Positions 8,517-16,698 of a stretch of DNA of 53,934 bases are shown one piece after another. The stretch spans positions 115,650 to 169,583 of the forward strand of contig JAFQSP010000008.1 of the NCBI GenBank assembly GCA_017409475.1, in the 5' to 3' direction. The position numbers and the translations under genes were made by a program. The DNA is from Clostridia bacterium. Its GTDB lineage: Bacteria; Bacillota; Clostridia; Oscillospirales; Acutalibacteraceae. The notes below the pieces were generated by a model. That model had not been told where the DNA came from. It did not search any database and was given only the letters and a program-made list of their open reading frames with translations. How positions within the stretch are numbered: the stretch's first letter is position 1; each line of letters begins with the position of its first letter.

Positions 8517-9590
8517 ATGGATAGAAAGTCGGATAAAAACACTTTATTATTCGATAGCCGTTTTATGAGCGTGATATTCTTTATTTGTTCAATAATGGTT
8601 GTTGGTATTCATTCGTATAATGCGGGGTCGTTACCAAGTAATCATATTGCATCTTATATAGAAGGATTTTTTTGTCACGGTTTATTTGTAGCTGCGGTTC
8701 CGATATTTTTTTATTTATCCGGATATTTATTTTTTAGGAATATTGATATAATTAACGACGTTTTTAAAAAGATAAAAACGAGAACAAAAAGTGTGCTCAT
8801 GCCTTTTTTAGCATGGTCAAGTTTGTATTTTCTTTTTTATCTTGTAGCGAGTTCTTTAATTAGCGGCCTTCTTAATGATCCTATTCTTTTGGACCCGCTG
8901 AGCATTGTTAAATATATAATATTTTATCGTTATTCGTTTGCGTTGTGGTATATGCACCAGTTGATAATGTTTGTATTACTTACGCCAATTATTTACATAG
9001 TGATGAAAAAACGTTGGTTTGCGGTTTCGTTGCTTGTTATCTGTTGTTTGTTCTCAGTGTTTGTAGAGGACAGTATAGATATTGTAGTTCTTAACGGTAA
9101 TTCCCGTTCTCTCTTTCAGTTCAATTTCTTCGGTTATTATCTTGCCGGATGTTTATCGGTTAAGTTCATTGGTGAAGTAAATAAAATAAAAGAATGCATT
9201 TTTAGAAACAAAAAGTTGACCCTTATTATTACTGCTGTACTTTTGATTGTGTTTTCATTTTTATCCTCGTTAGCCTTTGATGAAATAGTGCCTGTTTTTT
9301 ATAAAAGAATTTTTGTCCCGATAGTTGCTATATTATTATTTATTGTTGTAGGCTTAATTTATCAAAAATTTCCTTATCCTAAGCAGGTATCTACGATGAT
9401 AGTTTATGGCGTTCATACATTAGTAGGTATATGTTTATCATTTGTATATACACCGATTTCGCCTTATTTACCAAAATTGGCAATGTTTTGCATTTCATTT
9501 GCAATAACATCAGTATTATCCTGCTTAATTGCTTATATATTAAAACGTTACTTTAAACCGATATATTTTGTTTTAAGCGGCGGAAGATGA
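8517..9590 (+). CDS. Acyltransferase 3 family membrane protein
   Basis: 357 residues with about ten hydrophobic segments and no signal peptide. The N-terminal helix with IMVVGIHSYN carries the conserved His seen in the acyltransferase_3 family (OafA/WecH-like), followed by FFYLSGYLFF and an FLAWSSLYFL segment. Members transfer acetyl or other acyl groups to cell-surface sugars or peptidoglycan at the membrane. GGGAGGAGAGG lies just upstream. It is followed by the convergent glycosyltransferase gene, which may act on the same surface polymer, though this is inference. Confidence 0.85.
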   Translation: MDRKSDKNTLLFDSRFMSVIFFICSIMVVGIHSYNAGSLPSNHIASYIEGFFCHGLFVAAVPIFFYLSGYLFFRNIDIINDVFKKIKTRTKSVLMPFLAWSSLYFLFYLVASSLISGLLNDPILLDPLSIVKYIIFYRYSFALWYMHQLIMFVLLTPIIYIVMKKRWFAVSLLVICCLFSVFVEDSIDIVVLNGNSRSLFQFNFFGYYLAGCLSVKFIGEVNKIKECIFRNKKLTLIITAVLLIVFSFLSSLAFDEIVPVFYKRIFVPIVAILLFIVVGLIYQKFPYPKQVSTMIVYGVHTLVGICLSFVYTPISPYLPKLAMFCISFAITSVLSCLIAYILKRYFKPIYFVLSGGR

Positions 9591-9637
9591 CAATGATTGG
9601 TTAAATGTTGATAAATTGATTAATTGCAGATAAAAAA

Positions 9638-9671
9638 ATTAACCGCTCTGCCTATCGGTAGAGCGGTTAAT
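9638..9671 (-). terminator. Terminator of the GT2 gene
   Basis: A perfect 12-bp stem (9638-9649 with 9660-9671). On the minus strand it is followed by a T-run (9638-9632) and lies just after the glycosyltransferase stop. Confidence 0.7.
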
Positions 9672-9674
9672 ATA

Positions 9675-10736
9675 TTATTTGCCGAGACGTTTGAATTTCA
9701 ATTTGTATATGATATGCAATAACCAAAAGAAAGGTTTTATTGGTTGAAGGAAAAATAATAATCGTATTAATAAATTTTCGTTTGATTTAAGCGCTTGTTT
9801 TCTGAATGGGAAAGGGTAAAGTTTTTCCTTTTTCAAACCTTTCATTTCTTGCTTTACGTATTCAGTGTCAGGAATTCCTGCTAAAGTTATGGCAAGATTT
9901 TGTTTCATATGATGTATTTTATTAAGAAGTACCTGCTTGTCTTTATAATCATCATTTATTAGATGATTGTTATATACATCATACATTATTCTCATTGAGA
10001 CGTAATATTTTATTGATCGTTCACAGCTTTTAGAATGCATAACAGATGTTTTTCTTTGTCTGTATATGTAACAAGGCTGAGAATATTTGATTATGTTGTC
10101 TAATCTTAAGGAAAACTCGTAATAAAATAGTGTATCTTCTTGAGCAATCATTTTTTCTTGAAAGAGCAAATTATTCTCTTTCAAAAAAGATTTTTTAAAC
10201 ATTCCTGCCCAAATTGCGCACATAGGATTACCTGTTTCGCTTTTGGGTAAATAATTATCCTTATCGACAGATAAGATGTTAAATGCAGTTGGTTGATTTG
10301 TTGCCTCAAAATTTTTAAAATCAGCGTCTTCATTGCAGGTTATATAGTTTCCGAGAATAACATTTAAATCGCTGTTTTCTATTTTATCAAAAAATAATTT
10401 TACAACCCCCGGATATAGCATATCGTCAGGGTCAACGAACCAAATGTATTTTCCGTTTGCTAATGAAATCAAACGGTTTCGGGTATAGCTTACCCCTTTA
10501 TTTTCATCGTTTTTAAATAATTTGATTTGAGGGTTTGTGTCTTTTAATTTTTCTAATATTTTATATGAATTATCTGTAGATAGGTCGTCAACAGCTATGA
10601 TTTCATAAGTAATTTCATCAGTACACTGAGATACAATAGAGTTTATACAATCTTTTAAAAAGTTTTCAACATTATATACAGGAAGACAAAATGAAATATC
10701 AATTTTTGTCGTTTGGTTATTAAATTCATTATTCAT
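9675..10736 (-). CDS. Family 2 glycosyltransferase
   Basis: 353 residues. The N-terminal GT-A domain opens with DISFCLPVYNVENFLKDCI, followed by the nucleotide-sugar region AVDDLSTDNSY and the metal-binding WFVDPDDML. The C-terminal ~100 residues are helical and basic, typical of EpsJ/WaaV-like surface polysaccharide transferases. It would add a sugar from a nucleotide donor to an exopolysaccharide, teichoic acid or glycolipid on the inner membrane face; donor and acceptor are unknown. A perfect consensus promoter lies upstream. It is a single gene. Confidence 0.93.
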   Translation of the reverse strand: MNNEFNNQTTKIDISFCLPVYNVENFLKDCINSIVSQCTDEITYEIIAVDDLSTDNSYKILEKLKDTNPQIKLFKNDENKGVSYTRNRLISLANGKYIWFVDPDDMLYPGVVKLFFDKIENSDLNVILGNYITCNEDADFKNFEATNQPTAFNILSVDKDNYLPKSETGNPMCAIWAGMFKKSFLKENNLLFQEKMIAQEDTLFYYEFSLRLDNIIKYSQPCYIYRQRKTSVMHSKSCERSIKYYVSMRIMYDVYNNHLINDDYKDKQVLLNKIHHMKQNLAITLAGIPDTEYVKQEMKGLKKEKLYPFPFRKQALKSNENLLIRLLFFLQPIKPFFWLLHIIYKLKFKRLGK

Positions 10737-10759
10737 ATTATCACCTCAAATCATATTTA

Positions 10760-10788
10760 ATTATATATTTTCAATAAAGTGTTGTCAA
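10760..10788 (-). promoter_or_regulatory. Consensus promoter for the GT2 gene
   Basis: On the minus strand: TTGACA (10788-10783), a 17-base spacer and TATAAT (10765-10760), 23 bases before the ATG. Both hexamers match the sigma-A consensus exactly. Confidence 0.75.
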
Positions 10789-10909
10789 GAAATATGACCT
10801 AATAAGCTTTTTGAGTTGATTTGTTCAATTAAAGGAATATATGTTATTTCATTATGCAAAACATATATGGATTGTATTTGGTTACATGATTCGTATTAGA
10901 TAAAAAATT

Positions 10910-10939
10910 AATCGCTCTACCAAACGAGGTAGGGTGGTT
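10910..10939 (+). terminator. Orphan terminator-like hairpin
   Basis: A 12-bp stem (10910-10921 with 10928-10939) that closes only when several G-U pairs are allowed, so it forms in plus-strand RNA. It is followed by a T-run. No plus-strand gene precedes it. The stem shares the CGCTCTACC core with the hairpin at 9638-9671. Confidence 0.4.
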
Positions 10940-11027
10940 TTTGTATAAAAGTGAAAATTCATTGTGGTACTAATTGGGGTACCAAACCGATTTTTGTTTA
11001 AAAATTCAGCGTTGTTTTAAGCAAAGA

Positions 11028-11070
11028 AAAAGCCCGAAAAGCATTTGATTTAATCAGCTTTTCGGACTTT
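11028..11070 (-). terminator. Terminator of the Gfo/Idh/MocA gene
   Basis: A 14-bp stem with one mismatch (11029-11042 with 11057-11070) and a 14-base loop, followed on the minus strand by a T-rich stretch. Confidence 0.6.
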
Positions 11071-11133
11071 GGCTGTTACGAACGATTTATATGCTTCTTA
11101 TATTAAGCGCCTTTTTAAAAAAATGTTATTCTA

Positions 11134-12432
11134 TTAGTGGTTGTCTATATTATAATCATTGAAAAAATTATCAATACTTTCAACCGTATCTTCGCGTCTT
11201 GATTTTTCTGCTGCAAATCCAATAAGATGGTTTTTAATCGAAATGTTGATATCTGCCGCACAGTAACCGTTATAATTACCGCCAAGATAATCATAAAGCT
11301 CGAATATCAAACCAGCATCGCCGCCGCCATGGCCGCCTAAAATGCTTTCTTCTGTCACGTTAAACGGGATTCCTGTTTGCTTCCTATCCTCAAAAGTATA
11401 AACGTTTATTTTATCGCTTTCCATATGGGCAAAGAGCTCGCCTTTTGTGCCGAAAATACGGATATATCTTCCGCCCTCATTGAATGCATTCATGCTAAGT
11501 GTTGCATTAGCACCGCTTTTAAACTGCATATTGACTGTTTGATGATCAACAACATCGTTATTGGCATGATAAACGCACAAACCGAAATCTGTTGTCTTAA
11601 GCGCTGTCATAACTTCTTCATCGGTTGGGATTTCATTCTTAGCAATACCACGTGTGCACGCAGGTCTAAACCATGAGTTATCCTTGTTTTCATAATAAAG
11701 CTTTTTGCTGTTGTAAGGACAAGTATCTTCAATAGGACATCCACCGTCAATACACCTTTTAGGAGCTCCTTCAGGGGCATTTTCAGGTGTAAAATATGTA
11801 AGTTTGCCGAAGGACTGAATTTTTTCGCAAGGCTCATCTAAAATCCACTGCAGAATGTCTAAATCGTGGCAGCACTTTGCCAAAAGCATAGGTGAAGTTT
11901 CTGATTCACTGTGCCAATTTCCGCGCACATAACTGTGGCTTTGGTGTACGTTTCCTACGGCCTCAACGTGAACAATAGACATAATTTTGCCTATTGTACC
12001 ATTCATTACGATTTCCTTGACTTTTTTGAAAAAAGGAGAATATCTTAACACATGACAAACGAGAACCTTTACGCCCTTTTTATCAGCGGCAAGTGCTAAA
12101 TTAGCACATTCCTCTGCGGTTGGGGCAACAGGTTTTTCAAGAAGAATATCGTAACCTAATTCAATCGCTTTCATGGCGGGCTCGTAGTGCATATTGTCCA
12201 TGGTAGCAATAATGGCTAAGTCAGCCATTTTCGGCTTTGAAAGAATTTCTTTCCAAGTATTAAAGCACATATCATCTGATACATTGTGTTTGTTTTTAAT
12301 GCTTTCTCTCCGGCTTTTAATAGGCTCTGCTACACCGACTACCTTAAATTTGTCCTTTAAATCAAGCATTATATTAGTGTATGTAGTGCCTCTGAGTCCT
12401 GCGCCGATTAAAATTGCAGAATATTGTTTCAT
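11134..12432 (-). CDS. Gfo/Idh/MocA family NAD(P)-dependent oxidoreductase
   Basis: 432 residues. The N-terminal Rossmann fold starts with AILIGAGLRGTTYTN, and the sugar-dehydrogenase motif EKPVAPTAEECANL follows at about residue 100. The C-terminal half is the alpha/beta substrate domain, with HVEAVGNVHQSHSYVRGNWH and an unusual cysteine-rich stretch (CIDGGCPIEDTCPYN) seen in a subset of the family. Members oxidise or epimerise sugars, inositols or other polyols. The start at 12432 follows GAGGAG by about 7 bases. It is divergent from an AraC regulator, which probably controls it in response to the substrate. Confidence 0.9.
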   Translation of the reverse strand: MKQYSAILIGAGLRGTTYTNIMLDLKDKFKVVGVAEPIKSRRESIKNKHNVSDDMCFNTWKEILSKPKMADLAIIATMDNMHYEPAMKAIELGYDILLEKPVAPTAEECANLALAADKKGVKVLVCHVLRYSPFFKKVKEIVMNGTIGKIMSIVHVEAVGNVHQSHSYVRGNWHSESETSPMLLAKCCHDLDILQWILDEPCEKIQSFGKLTYFTPENAPEGAPKRCIDGGCPIEDTCPYNSKKLYYENKDNSWFRPACTRGIAKNEIPTDEEVMTALKTTDFGLCVYHANNDVVDHQTVNMQFKSGANATLSMNAFNEGGRYIRIFGTKGELFAHMESDKINVYTFEDRKQTGIPFNVTEESILGGHGGGDAGLIFELYDYLGGNYNGYCAADINISIKNHLIGFAAEKSRREDTVESIDNFFNDYNIDNH

Positions 12433-12472
12433 AAAAATGCTCCTCACGCTTGAAATTTTGTTATACTTATGT

Positions 12473-12526
12473 TAGCATAAAATCGAATATGAAGATAGCA
12501 TAAAACAAGCGTTTTTTAGCATTATT
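12473..12526 (+). promoter_or_regulatory. Three direct repeats, candidate AraC-type operator
   Basis: TAGCATAAAA at 12473-12482 and 12496-12505, and the variant TAGCATTATT at 12517-12526. Start-to-start spacing is 23 and 21 bases, close to two helical turns. They lie between the divergent oxidoreductase and AraC genes, as expected for binding by an AraC-family dimer. Confidence 0.5.
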
Positions 12527-12545
12527 TTGATATATTGGTGATAAA

Positions 12546-13361
12546 ATGAATAAAGCGTCAAAAGAAATTACACCGGTCGAATACAGCACCGCTGCAGTAA
12601 AAATACTGCATTTTAAAATTAAACCTCATACAACATGCTTTCAACTTCATTGGCATGACCGTGTTGAGATTATCAGAGTGAAAAAAGGTCAAATGGTGCT
12701 TCAATGTTACAATAATACTGTAAAACTAAAAGAGGGAGAAATGATATTATTCACCCCAAAAACAGCGCACGGAGGTTATACTGACGATGAAGAGGTAGAG
12801 TACGATGTTTTGATGTTCGATTTGAAAATGTTTTACAATCAAACTGATGTTTGCAACCACTTTTTTTCGTCTTTTTTTGATGGGGACGCAAAATTTGAAA
12901 CGGTCATTTGCAATAGCGAAACCATATCTTGTATCGACAAAATTTGCAATAGCACTGACCATGGCTCACTTGAAATTATTGCGCTTGTTTACAAACTAAT
13001 ATCTTTGTTATTTAAAAAGCATTTATACAAGCTCAGCCCTGATTCAAATACAAAAATCAAACTTATAATCGATTATATTGAAGAAAACTATAAGCTTGAT
13101 ATCAGCACAAAAACACTAAGTAAAAAATTTGGTTATAGTTCTGAACATTTTTGCAGAAAATTCAAAGAATCCACCGGCATTACTCCCATGACCTATCTTA
13201 AAATTTACCGATTAGAGCAATCTCTTAAAATGATTAAATTTAATGAATATAGCATTAGTGAAATTGCGTTAGAATGCGGCTTTTTAGACGCTAATTATTT
13301 TACCCGTTGTTTCAAGGCTTATTATGGAGTCCCGCCTAAGCATTATAAAAATAAAAGTTAA
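12546..13361 (+). CDS. AraC family transcriptional regulator with N-terminal cupin
   Basis: 271 residues. Residues ~20-110 form a cupin-like sensor (LHWHDRVEIIRVKKG, then TPKTAHGGYT). Residues ~170-270 carry the two helix-turn-helix motifs of the AraC DNA-binding domain, the first in STKTLSKKFGYSSEHFCRKFK and the second ending SISEIALECGFLDANYFTRCFK. It likely senses a sugar-like ligand and controls the divergent Gfo/Idh/MocA gene and itself. The ATG follows a weak TGGTGAT ribosome binding site. Confidence 0.93.
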   Translation: MNKASKEITPVEYSTAAVKILHFKIKPHTTCFQLHWHDRVEIIRVKKGQMVLQCYNNTVKLKEGEMILFTPKTAHGGYTDDEEVEYDVLMFDLKMFYNQTDVCNHFFSSFFDGDAKFETVICNSETISCIDKICNSTDHGSLEIIALVYKLISLLFKKHLYKLSPDSNTKIKLIIDYIEENYKLDISTKTLSKKFGYSSEHFCRKFKESTGITPMTYLKIYRLEQSLKMIKFNEYSISEIALECGFLDANYFTRCFKAYYGVPPKHYKNKS

Positions 13362-13376
13362 TAGTGAAAAAAAAGT

Positions 13377-13410
13377 AAAAATCCCCGTATCAAACGATAC
13401 GAGGATTTTT
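13377..13410. terminator. Bidirectional terminator between AraC gene and tRNA-Tyr
   Basis: A 14-bp stem with one mismatch (13377-13390 with 13397-13410), flanked by A- and T-runs. It can end both the regulator transcript (+) and the tRNA operon (-). The last stem base abuts the CCA end of tRNA-Tyr. Confidence 0.7.
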
Positions 13411-13494
13411 GGTGGGAGAGGGTGGATTCGAACCACCGAAGCGAAGCGCAACAGATTTACAGTCTGCCTCCTTTGGCCACTCGGGAACTCTCCC
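13410..13494 (-). tRNA. tRNA-Tyr (GTA)
   Basis: An 85-nt class II tRNA with a long variable arm. Acceptor strand GGGAGAG (13494-13488) pairs with CTCTCCC, discriminator A and an encoded CCA end follow. Anticodon GTA sits in the loop CTGTAAA. The T-arm has GGTTCGAATCC. It is transcribed with the following tRNA-Thr from the promoter at 13609-13637. Confidence 0.95.
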
Positions 13495-13517
13495 ATATTT
13501 AATTAAAATCGGTTAAA

Positions 13518-13593
13518 TGGAGCTGGTGGACGGACTCGAACCCCCGACCTGCTGATTACAAATCAGCTGCTCTACCAACTGAGCTACACCAGC
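13518..13593 (-). tRNA. tRNA-Thr (TGT)
   Basis: A 76-nt tRNA with acceptor GCTGGTG paired to CACCAGC, discriminator T and encoded CCA. The anticodon loop TTTGTAA gives TGT. D-arm AGCTCAGTTGGTAGAGC and T-arm GGTTCGAGTCC are standard. It lies 23 bases before tRNA-Tyr in the same transcript. Confidence 0.95.
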
Positions 13594-13608
13594 ACAACCG
13601 CAAGCAAT

Positions 13609-13637
13609 AATATACCACAGAAGTCGTTTCATGTCAA
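13609..13637 (-). promoter_or_regulatory. tRNA operon promoter
   Basis: On the minus strand: TTGACA (13637-13632), a 17-base spacer and TATATT (13614-13609), 15 bases before tRNA-Thr. Confidence 0.75.
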
Positions 13638-13698
13638 CAATTATTTTCATTTTTTTTAAATTTATTTTACGGCACAAAAAAAGGTCATTTAAACCGAC

Positions 13699-13725
13699 TT
13701 GACACGGCAATATGTTTGGTATAAA
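13699..13725 (+). promoter_or_regulatory. Possible promoter for the lipoprotein gene
   Basis: TTGACA at 13699-13704 and TATAAA at 13720-13725 with a short 15-base spacer, about 30 bases before the ATG. Confidence 0.4.
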
Positions 13726-13755
13726 GTAGGAGTATAAGCTATTAGGAGGTGCACC

Positions 13756-14247
13756 ATGAAAAGATTGTTTATAACAGTATTATTATTTTCAATATCTATC
13801 TTTTTTACCGCCTGTTCAACCGAAAGTGAAACAATTCCTCACGCTGAAAAAACATATTCTGACCTTTATCCTCAAAGTTCATTTAGTGAAAATTCAGAGG
13901 ATGGCGCTGATACCGAATTTCTTGGCGACATTGCCGAATGCGAATATAATAAATTCTATGAATTCAAGGTTAAAGAAACTGCATCATATAATTTCGAGAT
14001 TGTAAAAACCTCGTCAAAAGTTAATGAAAAATTAAGGTGGTTTATCTATGTCCTTGACGAGCCTTTTTTAAACGGTATGCGCTATCTTTACGAATCGGAT
14101 AATCCCGATTGCGCAATTAATTTAGGCGAGTCTGTCTCGCTTAATCTTGTCGAAAACAGTTATATATACTGTTTCTGTTCTTATAACGAGTATAATGCGA
14201 CAAGTGATATCGAAGCAGGCGCATATCTTCTTATCGAAAGGGAATAA
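13756..14247 (+). CDS. Putative lipoprotein of unknown function
   Basis: 163 residues with a lipoprotein signal: basic MKR, a hydrophobic stretch and the lipobox FFTAC with Cys at residue 20. The mature part is acidic, with a Ser/Glu-rich linker and then a beta-rich segment with CEYNKFYEFKVKETASYNFEI, which resembles small beta-sandwich domains. No family was recognised. TAGGAGG lies 9 bases before the ATG. It is followed 4 bases later by a small cysteine-rich protein gene, probably in the same transcript. Confidence 0.75.
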   Translation: MKRLFITVLLFSISIFFTACSTESETIPHAEKTYSDLYPQSSFSENSEDGADTEFLGDIAECEYNKFYEFKVKETASYNFEIVKTSSKVNEKLRWFIYVLDEPFLNGMRYLYESDNPDCAINLGESVSLNLVENSYIYCFCSYNEYNATSDIEAGAYLLIERE

Positions 14248-14251
14248 GCCT

Positions 14252-14425
14252 ATGAAAACAAACTGTGAAGAATGCGTATATTACGTATATGATGACGAAA
14301 CAGATAGTTATTGCTGCGAAATGTCGTTTGACGAGGATGAATATGCCAGGTTCTTATCATCTGCAAATTATAGTTGTCCGTATTTTCGACTTGATGACGA
14401 ATACGCCATTGCACGAAAACAATAA
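14252..14425 (+). CDS. Small cysteine-rich protein, DUF6472-like
   Basis: 57 residues beginning MKTNCEECVYYVYDDE, with five Cys in all (CEEC, CC and CPYF). The strongly acidic, Cys-rich pattern resembles the small DUF6472 family of Clostridia; this is from memory and not checked. A metal-binding role is plausible but unproven. The start follows AAAGGGAA by about 8 bases and the preceding stop by 4. Confidence 0.7.
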   Translation: MKTNCEECVYYVYDDETDSYCCEMSFDEDEYARFLSSANYSCPYFRLDDEYAIARKQ

Positions 14426-14426
14426 T

Positions 14427-14460
14427 AAAAAAGTCACCTGCAGTTGCAGGTGACTTTTTT
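14427..14460. terminator. Bidirectional terminator
   Basis: Perfect inverted repeat (14427-14442 with 14445-14460) with GC core, flanked by A- and T-runs, between the small cysteine-rich gene (+) and fucO (-). Confidence 0.8.
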
Positions 14461-14469
14461 GTATCATAA

Positions 14470-15615
14470 TTACATGAGGCTTCTGTAAAGTGCCTTTATA
14501 TCTTCAACAGAGGTTTCTCTCGGATTACCCGGACGGCAAGCGTCAGCGTATGCCGATTCGGCAAGCTCGTCAATGTCCTCTTCTTTTACAATGCCTTTAA
14601 GTGTTGTAGGAATTCCTACATCCTCAGCTAACTGCTTAACAGCGTCTACAGCAGCTGCTCTGTATTCATCCTGGCTCATGCTATCAACGTTTTCTACGCC
14701 CATTGCAATAGCGATATCGCGATATTTTGTACCGGTGTATTCGGCGTTATAAGCCATAACGGTCGGGAGAAGAATTGCGCAAGCCTTACCGTGAGGAGTA
14801 TCGTAATATGCCGAAAGTGTATGTGCCATCGAGTGGTCAACACCGAGTCCTACGTTAGAGAAGCCCATACCTGCAACATACTGACCGAGTGCCATGCCTT
14901 CTCTTCCGTCGGCTTCGTTCTTAACAGCGGCTCTGAGGCTTCTTGCAATGATTTCGATTGCTTTAATGTGGAACATGTCTGAAAGCTCCCATGCACCCTT
15001 TGTAATATATCCTTCGATAGCGTGGGTGAGGGCATCCATACCTGTAGCTGCTGTAAGAGCAGCCGGCATTGTGTTCATCATATCAGGGTCAACAACTGCA
15101 ACAACGGGAATATCGTGAACGTCAACACAAACAAACTTACGCTTCTTTTCAACGTCGGTGATAACGTAGTTAATGGTAACCTCGGCAGCTGTTCCTGCGG
15201 TTGTAGCAACGGCGATAATCGGAACGCACAGATTTTTTGTCGGTGCAACGCCTTCGAGTGAACGAACGTCTTCAAATTCGGGGTTGGTTATGATAATGCC
15301 TATTGCCTTTGCGGTGTCCATTGATGAGCCACCACCTATTGCAATAATGCAATCTGCGCCACATTCCTTGAAGGTTTTTACGCCGTTTTGAACGTTTTCA
15401 ATTGTCGGGTTAGCCTTTATATCGGTAAAGAGGGTATAAGGAATATCAGCCTTTTCGAGAAGGTCGGTAACCTTTTTTGAAATGCCGAATTTGACAAGGT
15501 CGGGGTCGGTAGCAACAAAGGCCTTTTTAAAGCCTCTGCTTTTAATTTCTTCCGGTACAGCGTTTATTGCGCCTGAACCGTGGTAAGAGGTTTCGTTAAG
15601 TACAAACTTTTTCAT
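14470..15615 (-). CDS. fucO: Iron-containing alcohol dehydrogenase, lactaldehyde reductase type
   Basis: 381 residues, full length for the group III (iron-dependent) alcohol dehydrogenases. It shares long stretches with FucO as I remember it: GGGSSMDTAKAIG for NAD binding, RSLEGVAPT, TTAGTAAEVTINYVITD and GYITKGAWELSDMFHIKAIE. Metal ligands are visible as Asp and His in MDALTHAIEG and His in SMAHTLSA and DTPHGKA. FucO interconverts L-lactaldehyde and 1,2-propanediol with NADH, closing anaerobic fucose or rhamnose fermentation; a related aldehyde or diol substrate is possible. No fucose pathway genes are adjacent. AAAGGTGG precedes the ATG. Confidence 0.88.
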   Translation of the reverse strand: MKKFVLNETSYHGSGAINAVPEEIKSRGFKKAFVATDPDLVKFGISKKVTDLLEKADIPYTLFTDIKANPTIENVQNGVKTFKECGADCIIAIGGGSSMDTAKAIGIIITNPEFEDVRSLEGVAPTKNLCVPIIAVATTAGTAAEVTINYVITDVEKKRKFVCVDVHDIPVVAVVDPDMMNTMPAALTAATGMDALTHAIEGYITKGAWELSDMFHIKAIEIIARSLRAAVKNEADGREGMALGQYVAGMGFSNVGLGVDHSMAHTLSAYYDTPHGKACAILLPTVMAYNAEYTGTKYRDIAIAMGVENVDSMSQDEYRAAAVDAVKQLAEDVGIPTTLKGIVKEEDIDELAESAYADACRPGNPRETSVEDIKALYRSLM

Positions 15616-15738
15616 TTCAATTAACCACCTTTTAAATTAATATTTAGAACGGTTTTCCGTTACCTTTATTATATAACCAACTGTATAAACTTTCAAGAGC
15701 TTTTGTTAAAAAATTATCAAACTTTAAAATATAAATAA

Positions 15739-15774
15739 ATCCCCTTTTAGCCGTTGTAAGCGGTCAAAAGGGGA
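15739..15774 (-). terminator. Terminator-like hairpin after the rsmA-linked membrane protein gene
   Basis: Long stem with outer pairing ATCCCCTTTT (15739-15748) with AAAAGGGGAT (15765-15774) and inner CCG with CGG. The T-tract on the minus strand is weak. Confidence 0.5.
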
Positions 15775-15783
15775 TGGCGTTTA

Positions 15784-16698
15784 TTAGGTTACTTTAAAGC
15801 TGTACTGAATGTCACTTTCCATTGTGCCGTCGGCAATTTCCATTGTAACGACAAAGTTTTTGTATATTAGCGGAATCTCACCTGTAAGGTCAAAGCGGTA
15901 TTCTACAATGTTTTTTGGAAAATCAGATGCTGGTTGAGTGAGGCTGATAACCGTTCTTTCCTCATTTTCGTCAACCGTCGGCTTATGAACAGAGTTGTTT
16001 ATATTGTCAACAACCGTGTTGAAAATATGCCTTCTGATAGCTTCGTTGTAGCCTTTTGTCGATTTAAGGTTAAGCTCATATCCTACGTTTTTCATGGTTC
16101 CGCAGCCGAATGAAAGGGTAAAGTTGTTCAACTGCATATGATATTCGGATTTGTCATAATTTGAAAAATTGATACTGCCTTGACTTGTGTTGTATATAAG
16201 AGTGAAACGCTTAAATTCATTCATTTTGATTGTTGCGGTAGTTTTATCAAATTCTTTTTCAAAGCCAAAAACAGCTATGTCAAGCGTTTTTCTGTTTTCG
16301 TTAGTTGAATAAAAGCTCTGGGCTATTGCAATATGATTTTTACTTTCGTGAATAAGTGGCTGATTTTCGTTATAAACCGACGGGTCCATATTAAACAACT
16401 TGGCTATTGTCGGGAATTTTTCGGAAAAACCGCCATCCATTTCGAAATGATTTTCGGGGTCGAGCATTGCTTCATAAACGTCATAAAATTCGTTATTTTC
16501 GGCAAGTGTTTGTGAAAAATCGGCTTTTTCGGTTTCGGTTGTTTCGAAAAAGTATTTCATTCCATAGTCGGTTGGAGTCATAATGAGGTATATACCAAAG
16601 ATAAAAAGTCCGATAATAACGCAAATAGAAACATTTGACCAAATTCGACGTTTTTTGTCACTTTTTGGCTCATAGGGATTATATTTGCCGTATCTCAT
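15784..16698 (-). CDS. Membrane-anchored protein of unknown function, coupled to rsmA
   Basis: 304 residues. A short basic cytoplasmic N-terminus (MRYGKYNPYEPKSDKKRR) is followed by one membrane helix (~residues 22-42) and a ~260-residue beta-rich extracytoplasmic part; no family was recognised. Its ATG directly follows the rsmA stop (TAA-ATG), so it is probably translated by coupling. It may simply ride with rsmA; no functional link is evident. Confidence 0.75.
   Translation of the reverse strand: MRYGKYNPYEPKSDKKRRIWSNVSICVIIGLFIFGIYLIMTPTDYGMKYFFETTETEKADFSQTLAENNEFYDVYEAMLDPENHFEMDGGFSEKFPTIAKLFNMDPSVYNENQPLIHESKNHIAIAQSFYSTNENRKTLDIAVFGFEKEFDKTTATIKMNEFKRFTLIYNTSQGSINFSNYDKSEYHMQLNNFTLSFGCGTMKNVGYELNLKSTKGYNEAIRRHIFNTVVDNINNSVHKPTVDENEERTVISLTQPASDFPKNIVEYRFDLTGEIPLIYKNFVVTMEIADGTMESDIQYSFKVT

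Larger units (their letters stand above)
10789..11133. other. Intergenic stretch without a recognisable gene
   Basis: AT-rich, with no open frame carrying a ribosome binding site on either strand. It contains an orphan hairpin on the plus strand (10910-10939) and the terminator of the oxidoreductase gene (11028-11070). Otherwise nothing recognisable. Confidence 0.6.

Noticed and set aside
13513-13710. A 65-codon open frame running through tRNA-Thr.
   Set aside because: It is the antisense/sense translation of a tRNA (GVAQLVEQL-type artefact) with no ribosome binding site.
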